Below the pieces are notes generated by a model. That model saw nothing but the letters and a program-made list of their open reading frames with translations. It was not told the origin of the DNA and made no database searches. 59,129 nucleotides of DNA from Candidatus Gastranaerophilales bacterium (GTDB lineage Bacteria > Cyanobacteriota > Vampirovibrionia > Gastranaerophilales > Gastranaerophilaceae). The stretch lies in contig CALUSI010000014.1 in NCBI GenBank assembly GCA_944323395.1, positions 1 to 59,129 on the forward strand, in the 5' to 3' direction. Made by a program: the position numbers and the translations under genes. This document shows positions 1 to 7,747 of this stretch, piece by piece. Within the stretch, counting starts at the first letter, position 1. Each line of letters starts with the position of its first letter.

Positions 1-330
1 AGACATATAAAGGACAGTAATTAGACATTTTGGACTTTTCTGAAACCCTAAATTTATTTAAAATTGTTTACCAACAGCGACTTTAGGGCAGGTTCCTCTT
101 TTCTGTACTGTCCTGTTTCTTTACATCGGCAGTTTGATTTTTTTGGTAAACCTAATTTTCCGACCTGAAAACGCCCTCGCAGAGCGGGCTGTCCAAAATA
201 ATCAAAGTATCCGTACAAATAAAACCGGTCGTTAAATTACACCTATAAAATCAATACTTTCGGCGAGAATAATCGAACTGACTGTTATAATCAAACTGGT
301 CGTTAAAATACATACAGGTTCTCTTCCCAC
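1..330. other. Gene-free stretch with short repeats
   Basis: I see no credible coding region here. The stretch looks less AT-rich than the rest of the window. Two imperfect direct repeats with the core GGTCGTTAAA lie at about 222-240 and 293-311. A 9-bp inverted repeat, AGGACAGTA at 11-19 and TACTGTCCT at 106-114, brackets the first 115 bases. I recognise no RNA family or insertion-sequence end. Confidence 0.5.
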
Positions 331-356
331 AAAAAAAGAGTCCTTTCGGACTCTTT
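331..356 (-). terminator. Intrinsic terminator of tRNA-Ser
   Basis: A perfect 9-bp stem (AAAGAGTCC at 335-343, GGACTCTTT at 348-356) encloses a 4-nt loop. On the minus strand it is followed by a run of T. It lies five bases beyond the tRNA 3' end. Confidence 0.85.
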
Positions 357-361
357 CTAAA

Positions 362-451
362 TGGAGGAGGAGGTGGGATTCGAACCCACGGTACGCTCGC
401 ACGTACGACGGTTTTCAAGACCGCTCCAATCAACCGCTCTGGCACTCCTCC
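362..451 (-). tRNA. tRNA-Ser (anticodon UGA)
   Basis: Read on the minus strand this is a 90-nt class II tRNA. It has a 7-bp acceptor stem (GGAGGAG pairing with CTCCTCC), the anticodon loop CTTGAAA giving UGA, a long variable arm (GTACGTGCGAGCGTAC region) and a T arm GTGGG-TTCGAAT-CCCAC. CCA is encoded at 362-364. The discriminator base reads as U, whereas bacterial serine tRNAs usually have G73. A terminator follows directly. Confidence 0.95.
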
Positions 452-496
452 ATCGCGTACAATTATATTAATAAAAAAATATTTAATTGTAAAGTA

Positions 497-1384
497 CTAA
501 AATTGGAATTTATTATTTTCTATATCTAAAATTATTTCTTTACTTACTTTTCTATAATCATAGCCTTTTCTTTCCATTGCCGCTGACAACATTTCTATTG
601 CTTTGATTACAGATTCCTTATCATAATTATTAAATGGAAAATCTTTTATCAATATCTCATATTCTTTTAACTCATCTTCATCTAAAAATCTTGATATTAG
701 TTCCTTTTTTATTTCTTCAGCTTTTAATATTTGTATATCTTGAGTCTGTTTTATATCTGTTAACCTTATTTTATGCATTCTATATCTTACTAGAATCTCA
801 TCTAAGTTCGTAATTTTACCGTTTTTTAATATTATTTGTTTATATAAATCATAATCTTGTGAACATCTCTTTGTAAGATCATAATTTATAGCATGCTTTT
901 CAATAAACGATTTCCTATACATTACAGAAGAATGACAAATTGGATTATATATATGCATCGCAAAATATAATTTTTCAGGTTCTGTATAAAATACCCAAGA
1001 AGGACGCTGATTTTCTCCAAATGTTTCAATAAAAGTTCCTAAAAGTACTACGTCAGGATTTTTTTCCATATAATTTATTTGTTTTTCAAAACGCTCAGGT
1101 AATGATATATCATCATCATCTATATGCGCAATATACTTACCTTTCGCAATGTTTTGTGCATTATGATAATTAAAAGTACACCCACAATTTTTCTTATTAC
1201 TGAAAAGCTTTATTCTTGAATCTGAATATCTTTCAAGAATTTCTTGCGTACTATCTGTTGAACCATCATTTATAATTATAAATTCATAGTCCTTATATGT
1301 TTGATTTAATATTGCATCTATAGATTCGGATAAAATATCCGCTCTATTATGTGTACTCATTATTACTGATATTGTAGGAATCAT
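497..1384 (-). CDS. Family 2 glycosyltransferase
   Basis: This 295-residue protein has a GT-A fold. The nucleotide-sugar binding start is VIMSTHNRA (residues 7-15), NDGSTD is at 39-44, the metal-binding DDDD cluster is at 89-92, and a QDYDL acceptor-side motif is near 176-180. Such enzymes transfer a sugar from an NDP-sugar, usually to a surface glycan or lipid-linked acceptor at the cytoplasmic face. No transmembrane segment is visible. The ATG at 1384 has AAGGT about seven bases upstream. It stands alone, not in the polysaccharide block at the other end of the window. The sugar specificity cannot be read from the sequence. Confidence 0.85.
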   Translation of the reverse strand: MIPTISVIMSTHNRADILSESIDAILNQTYKDYEFIIINDGSTDSTQEILERYSDSRIKLFSNKKNCGCTFNYHNAQNIAKGKYIAHIDDDDISLPERFEKQINYMEKNPDVVLLGTFIETFGENQRPSWVFYTEPEKLYFAMHIYNPICHSSVMYRKSFIEKHAINYDLTKRCSQDYDLYKQIILKNGKITNLDEILVRYRMHKIRLTDIKQTQDIQILKAEEIKKELISRFLDEDELKEYEILIKDFPFNNYDKESVIKAIEMLSAAMERKGYDYRKVSKEIILDIENNKFQF

Positions 1385-1439
1385 AACTTACCTTAAAATT
1401 ATAATATACAGTTTATCATATTATTCTGAAAATATATAA

Positions 1440-1469
1440 AATAATAAAGGGAAGCATTTAGCTTCCCCC
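1440..1469 (-). terminator. Intrinsic terminator after the LuxR-type regulator
   Basis: The stem GGGAAGC (1449-1455) pairs with GCTTCCC (1461-1467) around a 5-nt loop. On the minus strand it is followed by the T-rich stretch TTTATTATTTT. It lies about 20 bases past the stop codon at 1490. Confidence 0.75.
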
Positions 1470-1489
1470 TATTTATAACTACTTTAAAC

Positions 1490-2173
1490 TTATATTATAT
1501 TTTCTTTTATAGCTTTAACTGCAGCTTGAACTCTATCATCAACACAAAGTTTTTGAAGAATACTGCATACATGTGCTTTTGCTGTATGCACACTTACTAT
1601 CAATTCTTTTGCAATTTCAGTATTACTCTTACCTTTTACAAGATGTTTTAAAACTTCAAGTTCTCTCTCTGTTAATTGAGCTCTTGCATCAGGCACATCG
1701 TTTGTTTGAATCAACGAAACATTCTCCGGCTTTGGGAAGAAATTTAAAGCTACTGATGAAACTCCAGGATCTACCCAGCAAGCACCTTCCGCTACATTTT
1801 TGATTACTGAAGATAATGTTTCAGGCGAAATATCTTTTAAACAATAAGCATTAGCTCCTGAACCTAAAGCTGCAATAACTTCTTCGCCCCTTTCATGAGA
1901 AGTTAAGATTATAACCTTTGAATTTAATCCCTTTTCCTTGATTTTTATTGTAGCTTCTAGTCCGTTCATACCCGGCAAACCTAAATCCATCAATACAACA
2001 TCCGGCTTTAATTTTTCAATTAATGCAATTCCTTCTACTGCATCTTCGGCTTCTCCAATAACATTGATGTGCTCATATTCGTTCAATGTTGATTTTAAAC
2101 CTACTCTTGTTAGTTTATAATCTTCGACGATTATAACACTAATTACACTATTACCAGCTAATGCATCTACCAT
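1490..2173 (-). CDS. NarL/FixJ-type response regulator
   Basis: This 227-residue two-domain transcription factor has a receiver domain at about 11-130. The acidic pair is E17/D18, the phosphoacceptor is D63 (VVLMDLGLP), the switch Thr is T91 and the conserved Lys is K113. A LuxR-type helix-turn-helix follows at 167-222 (LTERELEVLKHL and SVHTAKAHV). Phosphorylation by a histidine kinase should control DNA binding. No kinase gene is adjacent, so the partner is elsewhere. The ATG at 2173 is preceded by a GAGAGGG element about 11 bases away. It has its own terminator, so it is probably monocistronic. Its targets are unknown. Confidence 0.9.
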   Translation of the reverse strand: MVDALAGNSVISVIIVEDYKLTRVGLKSTLNEYEHINVIGEAEDAVEGIALIEKLKPDVVLMDLGLPGMNGLEATIKIKEKGLNSKVIILTSHERGEEVIAALGSGANAYCLKDISPETLSSVIKNVAEGACWVDPGVSSVALNFFPKPENVSLIQTNDVPDARAQLTERELEVLKHLVKGKSNTEIAKELIVSVHTAKAHVCSILQKLCVDDRVQAAVKAIKENII

Positions 2174-2374
2174 AACTCTGTTACCCTCTCTGATTACAAA
2201 AGTATTGTTAAACTTTGTTTAGTCTATTATATATTAGACTATTATCAATTATTTAGTAATTAACCTATTGTCTAATTTATAACTAGCCATTTGTATTATT
2301 CCTTTAGCAAGGAATCTGATTAATAACCTAGTTCCTGGTCAATAAAAAAGTATGCAATAGTATAAAAGAGTTTT

Positions 2375-2857
2375 TTAATATTTTCTTTCCGCTTTTTTTG
2401 CGCCAATACCAATAACATCATACATTAGTGTCTTAATTCCTGTTGCTGCAAGTAATCCCCCAGCTATTTTACCTGCTGTCTTAAACTTTAATGCTACGGC
2501 TGACAAACCAATTAATGGTATAGAATTAATTATAGTTTCTCCAACACCTTTTAGGTAACCATTTGCCCTTGATATTATATGATAATATGGGAAGCTTTGT
2601 TGCAGATTAAACCACCATTTCTTCATTTTTGAAATAGTAGCACTTTCTTTATCCATAGTCATATATTGTTTATATTGATTATAATATCTGTCTGCAGAAT
2701 CTAATTCATCCAATGAATATGCTCTTTCTCTTCCATTTATATGTGAATTATATATAACTGAAGCTGTTGTTGCGACGGCAAGCGCTTTCGAGGTAATTTC
2801 CATTGGTTTACCTGAAAATTTTTTTACACCTGATATTATTGCAGGAATTACTGCCAT
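2375..2857 (-). CDS. Orphan protein with hydrophobic C-terminal half
   Basis: I do not recognise this 160-residue protein. It begins with an amphipathic segment, has a polar middle rich in Tyr and charged residues (about 45-95), and then a hydrophobic stretch at about 105-150 with glycine-rich patches such as GKIAGGLLAATGIK. That stretch could be one or two membrane-associated helices. The basic tail ends KKAERKY. It starts only 14 bases after the stop of the P/Q-rich gene upstream, so the two are very likely co-transcribed and may work together. I infer a small membrane-associated, lineage-specific protein. Confidence 0.6.
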   Translation of the reverse strand: MAVIPAIISGVKKFSGKPMEITSKALAVATTASVIYNSHINGRERAYSLDELDSADRYYNQYKQYMTMDKESATISKMKKWWFNLQQSFPYYHIISRANGYLKGVGETIINSIPLIGLSAVALKFKTAGKIAGGLLAATGIKTLMYDVIGIGAKKAERKY

Positions 2858-2871
2858 ATTCTTACCTTATA

Positions 2872-3687
2872 TTATTCTTTATTGTCCTTTTTTGTATTGT
2901 CTGGAGAATTGTCCGGAATTGTTGTCATTGTTTGTGCTGATTTCAACAGTGCATTATTAGCCATTACTGCTTCTTGACCATACAATTTATCTGAAGCTTG
3001 TAATGGTTTTAAAATTGCAATAGTATTTTCATCTCCATGAGCACTTCCTGCTGCTATTGGACTCATCGCAAGCATTCTGTTATTCTCATCAGGATCTTGA
3101 AGTGCTATATTTAGCAATGCAGTTAACGCCGGATCTTCATATCTTGAGTCATCTTCTTCATATCTTTTTATTAGTTCTTTTACACCTGTTTTTCTAACAT
3201 TAGAATCAGGGCTTCTTAGATAACTTTCAAGTGTTTTAATGTAATCGTCTGTTAATTGAACTACTTTTTTTGTCTTTTGTTTTTCTGTTTTAGTTTCTGC
3301 TGCTCCATTTTCATTCAATAATGGAGAATTTGCTATTGAAACATTTTGCTGCGGAGTATAATTAGGAACCGTTGGTTGTGCTACTGCAGGTATTGCTGTA
3401 TTTTGGGGTAATGTATAATTTGCATTTGCAGTAGAATTTGAGCTTGGTCCACCTATTGCAGACGGATTATAAATATATATATTCACACCTGATGCAGCCT
3501 GTTTGGATGGACTACTATACAATGATGTTTGAGGATATTGATAAACTTGGGAAGTTGAAGGAGATGAAACACTCACAGTTTGTTGTTGTGGTTGCTGTGG
3601 TTGTTGAATATAATTATTTGAATAGTTATATAACGGAGTACCCGTTTGAATATTATACATTGGTGAGTTTGCTTGAATTTCTGACAT
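2872..3687 (-). CDS. P/Q-rich protein with HEAT-like C-terminal domain (copy 1)
   Basis: This 271-residue protein has two parts. The first 130 residues or so are low-complexity Pro, Gln, Tyr, Ser and Asn and look disordered, apart from the short motif GVNIYIYNP near residues 67-75. The second half (about 145-250) is helical and resembles two or three HEAT/ARM-type repeats (DDYIKTLESYLRSPDSNVRK, then PALTALLNIALQDPDENNR). I start it at the ATG at 3687, with AAGGT and AGAAG upstream; a longer reading would need a TTG at 3705. No signal peptide is seen. The gene at 40535 has the same architecture and motif. The likely role is scaffolding; the function is unknown. Confidence 0.7.
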   Translation of the reverse strand: MSEIQANSPMYNIQTGTPLYNYSNNYIQQPQQPQQQTVSVSSPSTSQVYQYPQTSLYSSPSKQAASGVNIYIYNPSAIGGPSSNSTANANYTLPQNTAIPAVAQPTVPNYTPQQNVSIANSPLLNENGAAETKTEKQKTKKVVQLTDDYIKTLESYLRSPDSNVRKTGVKELIKRYEEDDSRYEDPALTALLNIALQDPDENNRMLAMSPIAAGSAHGDENTIAILKPLQASDKLYGQEAVMANNALLKSAQTMTTIPDNSPDNTKKDNKE

Positions 3688-3775
3688 AATACTTCTTACC
3701 TTCAACTATATAGATAAACACTTGAATCATAAAAAACATGCTAGTTAAGGTAATAAAAGTTTAAATTTTGTAACA

Positions 3776-3781
3776 TATAAT
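3776..3781 (+). promoter_or_regulatory. Candidate -10 element for rpiB
   Basis: A perfect TATAAT lies 43 bases before the rpiB start codon. The -35 region 17 bases upstream is weak (ATAAAA), so this is a tentative call. Confidence 0.35.
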
Positions 3782-3824
3782 ATAAATAGGAATAAAATGT
3801 TAAAATCAAAGTAAGGAGAGATTT

Positions 3825-4265
3825 ATGAATAATATAATAATTGGTTCAGATCATGCAGGTTACAACTTAAAAGAAAAAATAAAAATGTTTCTTACTGAAA
3901 ATAATTATAATGTTACTGATGCAGGTACATATTCAACGGAATCCGTTGATTATCCTGTTATTGCAAAGAATGTAGCAGAAAAAATTATATCCAAAGAATA
4001 TGAAAAAGGTATATTGATATGTGGTACCGGAATTGGCATGAGTATAGCTGCAAATAAAATAAAAGGTATTAGAGCGGTTGTGTGTTCAGATACTACATCT
4101 GCAAAATTTTCAAGACAACATAATAATGCTAATATATTATGTTTTGGAGAAAGAATTGTTGGTGAATATTTGGCAAAAGATATATGCAAAATATGGCTAG
4201 AAACAGAATTTGAAGCAGAAAGACATTTAAGAAGGGTAAATCTTATTGAGAATTTACAATTATAG
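3825..4265 (+). CDS. rpiB: Ribose 5-phosphate isomerase B
   Basis: This 146-residue RpiB/LacAB-family sugar isomerase interconverts ribose 5-phosphate and ribulose 5-phosphate in the non-oxidative pentose phosphate pathway. The start IIIGSDHAGYNLK carries the substrate-binding D9/H10. The catalytic cysteine is C66 in ICGTGIGMSIAANK, and SRQHNNANILCFGER (H99) completes the family signature. The length is typical for RpiB. The ATG follows a strong AAGGAG ribosome site by about eight bases. Its last 23 bases overlap the 3' end of the convergent REC-STAS gene. An allose-6-phosphate role is possible in the family, but the context gives no support for it. Confidence 0.95.
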   Translation: MNNIIIGSDHAGYNLKEKIKMFLTENNYNVTDAGTYSTESVDYPVIAKNVAEKIISKEYEKGILICGTGIGMSIAANKIKGIRAVVCSDTTSAKFSRQHNNANILCFGERIVGEYLAKDICKIWLETEFEAERHLRRVNLIENLQL

Positions 4266-5139
4266 AAACTGCTTCTTCTACTGAATTCGCATATGGTATA
4301 ACATCTTCAAGATAAGCAAAAGATAATGCTTCTTTTACTGTTGTAGAAGGGTTTACAAGAACAAATTTACCGCCATTTTTTGAACAAGTTTTATAGATAT
4401 CTGCAAATACATATGCATTATCAACATCAAATGTTGTTATCTCTCGCAAATCAAACAAAACGTTATTCATTCCAGTGTACATAGAAGAGTTAATGTTCTG
4501 TATAATAGAGTCAAAAACTTTTTGTTCGTTAAACCTTTTAACAATATAAGAAACTATATTATTGTTTATAACATATCTTGTAAATGCAATATTTTTGTCA
4601 GATTGAAATGTGGTACTTATATATGTTAGTAGTTTTGCATGCCAATCTTTATCTTTTTGAATATAAAAATCAATTCCAAGTTCATAACAAGTATCAATTA
4701 AAGAATTATCATCTGTGCCTGAAATTACAACAATTTTACTATATACACCTGTTTCATTTCTTTTTTCAACGGCAGCTTTTATTAAATCTATACCATCTGA
4801 ACTATCGGGCATAAATAAATCAATAATTACACAATCAAACTGAACTTTTTGAAGTTCGGATATGGCTTCATCTTTATGTCTAGCCACTCTTGGTGTTATT
4901 CCTATTCTTTTTAATACTGTACTTAGTTGGTATATAGATAATTCTAAATCATCAGCAATGAGAATCTTTTTATCCTCAAGAGAGCTAATCTTTATATCTG
5001 AAGAAAATGAGTATATTTTTCTTTCTATTTCTATTAAAGCTTCAGAAATATCACTTGATGTAATATTTCCATTTTGAAGCTTTTGCTCCATAGAAGCTAA
5101 TTCAAAGATTTTATTAAGTTGTTCATCTGAAATATTCAT
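4243..5139 (-). CDS. REC-STAS two-domain signalling protein
   Basis: This 298-residue protein has a helical N-terminus (1-50), a receiver domain at about 57-175 (acidic pair D63/D64, phosphoacceptor D107 in CVIIDLFMP, conserved Lys near 162-164) and a C-terminal domain at about 185-296 that resembles a STAS (anti-sigma antagonist) fold: NVLFDLREITTFDV, then GGKFVLVNPS and a VEEAV tail. In classical STAS antagonists a Ser sits in the motif FIDSSG; here the matching stretch is TTFDVDNA, with no Ser to phosphorylate. Partner switching may therefore be governed by REC phosphorylation. No DNA-binding domain is present. The ribosome site is weak (GCGAG). The STAS call is moderate; the receiver call is firm. 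Confidence 0.75.
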   Translation of the reverse strand: MNISDEQLNKIFELASMEQKLQNGNITSSDISEALIEIERKIYSFSSDIKISSLEDKKILIADDLELSIYQLSTVLKRIGITPRVARHKDEAISELQKVQFDCVIIDLFMPDSSDGIDLIKAAVEKRNETGVYSKIVVISGTDDNSLIDTCYELGIDFYIQKDKDWHAKLLTYISTTFQSDKNIAFTRYVINNNIVSYIVKRFNEQKVFDSIIQNINSSMYTGMNNVLFDLREITTFDVDNAYVFADIYKTCSKNGGKFVLVNPSTTVKEALSFAYLEDVIPYANSVEEAVSIIVNSQ

Positions 5140-5226
5140 AATCTCGCCATTTCTTCGTAGTTATCATAACAAATTTAAACAATATTTTCAAGAAAAAAAT
5201 ACAATATCTTTTTTTATAAATTAAAG

Positions 5227-5254
5227 TTGATATATTGTTACGTTTCTATACTAT
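5227..5254 (+). promoter_or_regulatory. Candidate sigma-70-type promoter for the 5348 unit
   Basis: TTGATA at 5227-5232 and TACTAT at 5249-5254 are 16 bases apart, about 90 bases upstream of the first gene of the three-gene unit. The call rests on sequence match only. Confidence 0.4.
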
Positions 5255-5347
5255 TTTTATATTGTTTAAGTGACAAAAAATATATTTTAATGTTTTAATG
5301 TTAATAAAACAGTTTTCGTTTTAAGAGTATAGTACCCGTTGAAAGAA

Positions 5348-6514
5348 ATGTTTAATATGAAATGCAGTATTTTGTTTAGATTGTTTACATTGTTTTTTAC
5401 TATATTTATGTTTATTGGTCAAGTTTCTGCTCAGACTATTGAATCTAATATCCTTTCCAAAATAATGATTGAGCAAGCTGCAGATAATAGTTATAAAATT
5501 AATTTATTTTTTGATAAAAAATTTACTGGTAATGCATTTATTCAAAAGGGAAAAGAAGGTTCTTACTATATATATATTCCTGAAACAGTAACAAAATCTA
5601 ATAAAATAAAAATTGCATATAAAAATAGGCACGATAAGAAAAATATAAAAATATCCATAGAAGAAAAACCCTTTATAAAAGAAAATTCCGAGTCAAATTA
5701 TGTTAGACTTTCAGTTGGTTTAAATAAAGCATATTCATTAAGACTTTTAGCCCAAACAATTGAAAATGAAAATAATATTTTTACATTAAAAACATTTAAC
5801 TATAATTATTTAATGCTAATTGTATTATTTTCTTTTATAATCTTTTTAATTCTAAAAATGGTAAAAATGTCAAAAACAAATATAAGAAGGAGTTATACTT
5901 CTTTTCCCAAAAGCTATTTGCTTAATAAAGATGAATATAAAGCAGTTTCAGATTCAAATGAACCTGTAAGACAAGATATATTACCGAAAGTGAATATAAA
6001 AAAGACATTACGCAGTATGGACAGTAATTCATTTAGTTGCTTTGATGTTCCGTTAGTTGAAGAAAATAGGCAATCATCTTATGAATTTAATAGTATGTTG
6101 AAGCAAACTTCTAATCTATTAAAAGAAAAAGCAATAAAATCGAAACAAACTAACCCCATTTCCAAAAATTATCTTGACGATTCATTACAACTTGATCTTC
6201 CCGTTGTAGAGGATATAAAGAAAAAAGATGAACCTGAACCTAAAAATTTAACGCCTGAACTATTATCAGAACTACATATTACACCTACAAAAGGATTTTA
6301 TTTGACTACAGTCGATGACGCTTTCGCTCTATTTGGTTATGTTGGAGAAAAAGTGTTTTTATTGCAAAAGTTCAATGATTTGACTCAAATTAATCTACAA
6401 GCTAGATTCTATGATAGAAAAGCCAATAGTGATATGTATATAGTGAGACTTGACTCCTATAAAGCAATGATTGAAATTTCTGATGAAGGAATGAAAGAAT
6501 TGGCAGTTCTTTAA
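5348..6514 (+). CDS. Single-pass membrane protein with periplasmic beta-rich domain
   Basis: I do not recognise a named family. The protein (about 388 residues) opens with a signal peptide ending near VSAQT, followed by a roughly 110-residue extracytoplasmic part with alternating hydrophobic strands that faintly recalls an AMIN-type domain. A transmembrane helix at about 152-170 (NYLMLIVLFSFIIFLILKM) is followed by a long polar, probably cytoplasmic tail ending in a compact domain (about 305-388). I chose the ATG at 5348; a TTG at 5339 and an ATG at 5357 are alternatives, and none has a good ribosome site. The next gene starts 3 bases after its stop, so the two are co-transcribed. Confidence 0.6.
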   Translation: MFNMKCSILFRLFTLFFTIFMFIGQVSAQTIESNILSKIMIEQAADNSYKINLFFDKKFTGNAFIQKGKEGSYYIYIPETVTKSNKIKIAYKNRHDKKNIKISIEEKPFIKENSESNYVRLSVGLNKAYSLRLLAQTIENENNIFTLKTFNYNYLMLIVLFSFIIFLILKMVKMSKTNIRRSYTSFPKSYLLNKDEYKAVSDSNEPVRQDILPKVNIKKTLRSMDSNSFSCFDVPLVEENRQSSYEFNSMLKQTSNLLKEKAIKSKQTNPISKNYLDDSLQLDLPVVEDIKKKDEPEPKNLTPELLSELHITPTKGFYLTTVDDAFALFGYVGEKVFLLQKFNDLTQINLQARFYDRKANSDMYIVRLDSYKAMIEISDEGMKELAVL

Positions 6515-6517
6515 TAT

Positions 6518-7747
6518 ATGAAAAAAAATATTCTATTTATTTTAATAGTTATCTTATATATTTTCTTTGCGTTTGCTTTTTTTCCTTCTTCAAATTCTAA
6601 AAATGAAAATATTATAAATTTTTCATCTTGGGGCTCACAAAGTGAAATACAAATATTGAATTCTGTAATTAAAGAATTCGAAAAAGAAAATCCTGAAATA
6701 AAAATAAAATTTCTTCATTTTCCTCAAAATTATTTTCAGAAAATTCACATTCTTTTTGCTTCTGACTTAGCACCTGATGTTATTTTTTTGAATAATCAAA
6801 ATATTCAATTATATATACAAGCTGACCTTTTAGAAAATATAGAAACAGACTTCCCAAATGCTGATAAAATCTTTTATAGAACAGCGTTAGATTGTTTTAG
6901 AAAAAACAATAAATTATATGCAATCCCAAGAGATATTTCAAACCTTGTAATATACTATAATAAAGATATTTTTGAAAAACTTGGAATTAAAATACCAGAA
7001 AAAATTAATAATCTGCATGAACTAAAAATACTTGCAGAAAAATTGACAACAGATGAAAATTTTGGAATTAATTTTGAAGAAGATTCTTTATTTTGGTCAT
7101 ATTATTTGGCGGCAAACGGTGGAGGAATTATTTCTGACGACAAGAAATCTATAATAATAAATTCAAAACAAAGTATAGAAGCATTAAATTTATATTCGGA
7201 TTTTGTAAATAAATATCACATATCTCCATCAAAATCACAAATTGGAAGTATGACAACCGCACAAATGTTTATAAACGGGAAACTTGCAATGTACTTAGGC
7301 GGTAGATGGATGGTACCGAAATTTAGGGAAACTATAAAATTTGATTGGGATGTTATAGAATTTCCGTCAAACAATGAAAATAAATTATATATCGATGCTT
7401 CAGGTTGGGCTGTTTCAAAAAAATCAAAAAATAAAAAGATAGCAATTAAGTTTATAAAATATCTTTCATCGAAACAAAATATTGATAAATTTACCGGAAT
7501 GGGATTGATTATACCTGCAAGAAAAGATTCTGCTGAAAGCAAATGTTTTCTTGATAATAAACAACCTAAGAATGCTAAAGCATTCTTAGAAATGTTGAAA
7601 TATTCAAAACCAACCCCAGTAAATGAAAACTACAATTATATTAATGATATACTAAAAGAAAAAATGCAAAGTATATTCTTAGGCGAAAAAAAAGCAGAAG
7701 ATGTGTTTGATGATAAAACAATAAAAAAACTCGAAAGTAAACTGTAA
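6518..7747 (+). CDS. Extracellular solute-binding protein, family 1 (ABC type)
   Basis: This 409-residue periplasmic-binding-protein-fold protein resembles the sugar-binding SBP family 1. A hydrophobic N-terminal segment (3-23) is followed by the mature start FSSWGSQSEIQILNSVIKEF. Further family traits are DLAPDVIFLNNQ, LYAIPRDISNLVIYYNKDIF, the glycine-rich AANGGGIIS region and GRWMVPKF. There is no cysteine lipobox, so it is either cleaved and soluble or kept as an N-terminal anchor. It sits 3 bases after the upstream gene and overlaps the next start by one base (TAATG). No ABC permease or ATPase lies nearby, which is odd for this family. The ligand is unknown. Confidence 0.8.
   Translation: MKKNILFILIVILYIFFAFAFFPSSNSKNENIINFSSWGSQSEIQILNSVIKEFEKENPEIKIKFLHFPQNYFQKIHILFASDLAPDVIFLNNQNIQLYIQADLLENIETDFPNADKIFYRTALDCFRKNNKLYAIPRDISNLVIYYNKDIFEKLGIKIPEKINNLHELKILAEKLTTDENFGINFEEDSLFWSYYLAANGGGIISDDKKSIIINSKQSIEALNLYSDFVNKYHISPSKSQIGSMTTAQMFINGKLAMYLGGRWMVPKFRETIKFDWDVIEFPSNNENKLYIDASGWAVSKKSKNKKIAIKFIKYLSSKQNIDKFTGMGLIIPARKDSAESKCFLDNKQPKNAKAFLEMLKYSKPTPVNENYNYINDILKEKMQSIFLGEKKAEDVFDDKTIKKLESKL

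Noticed and set aside
1-115. Mobile-element end based on the 9-bp inverted repeat
   Set aside because: The repeat is short, there is no transposase, and the element would be only about 100 bp.
251-445. 64-residue open frame on the minus strand
   Set aside because: It runs through the tRNA-Ser gene and its terminator; frames of this kind are a common artefact of tRNA sequence.
3688-3705. TTG start for the P/Q-rich protein
   Set aside because: The TTG overlaps the ribosome site of the better ATG at 3687.
4584-4814. Plus-strand frame opposite the REC-STAS gene
   Set aside because: It lies wholly within a supported gene on the other strand, has odd composition and no ribosome site.
5348-6514. 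Flagellar FliO assignment
   Set aside because: The topology (short periplasmic part, one helix, cytoplasmic tail) is similar, but no flagellar genes are present and the sequence shows no FliO signature.
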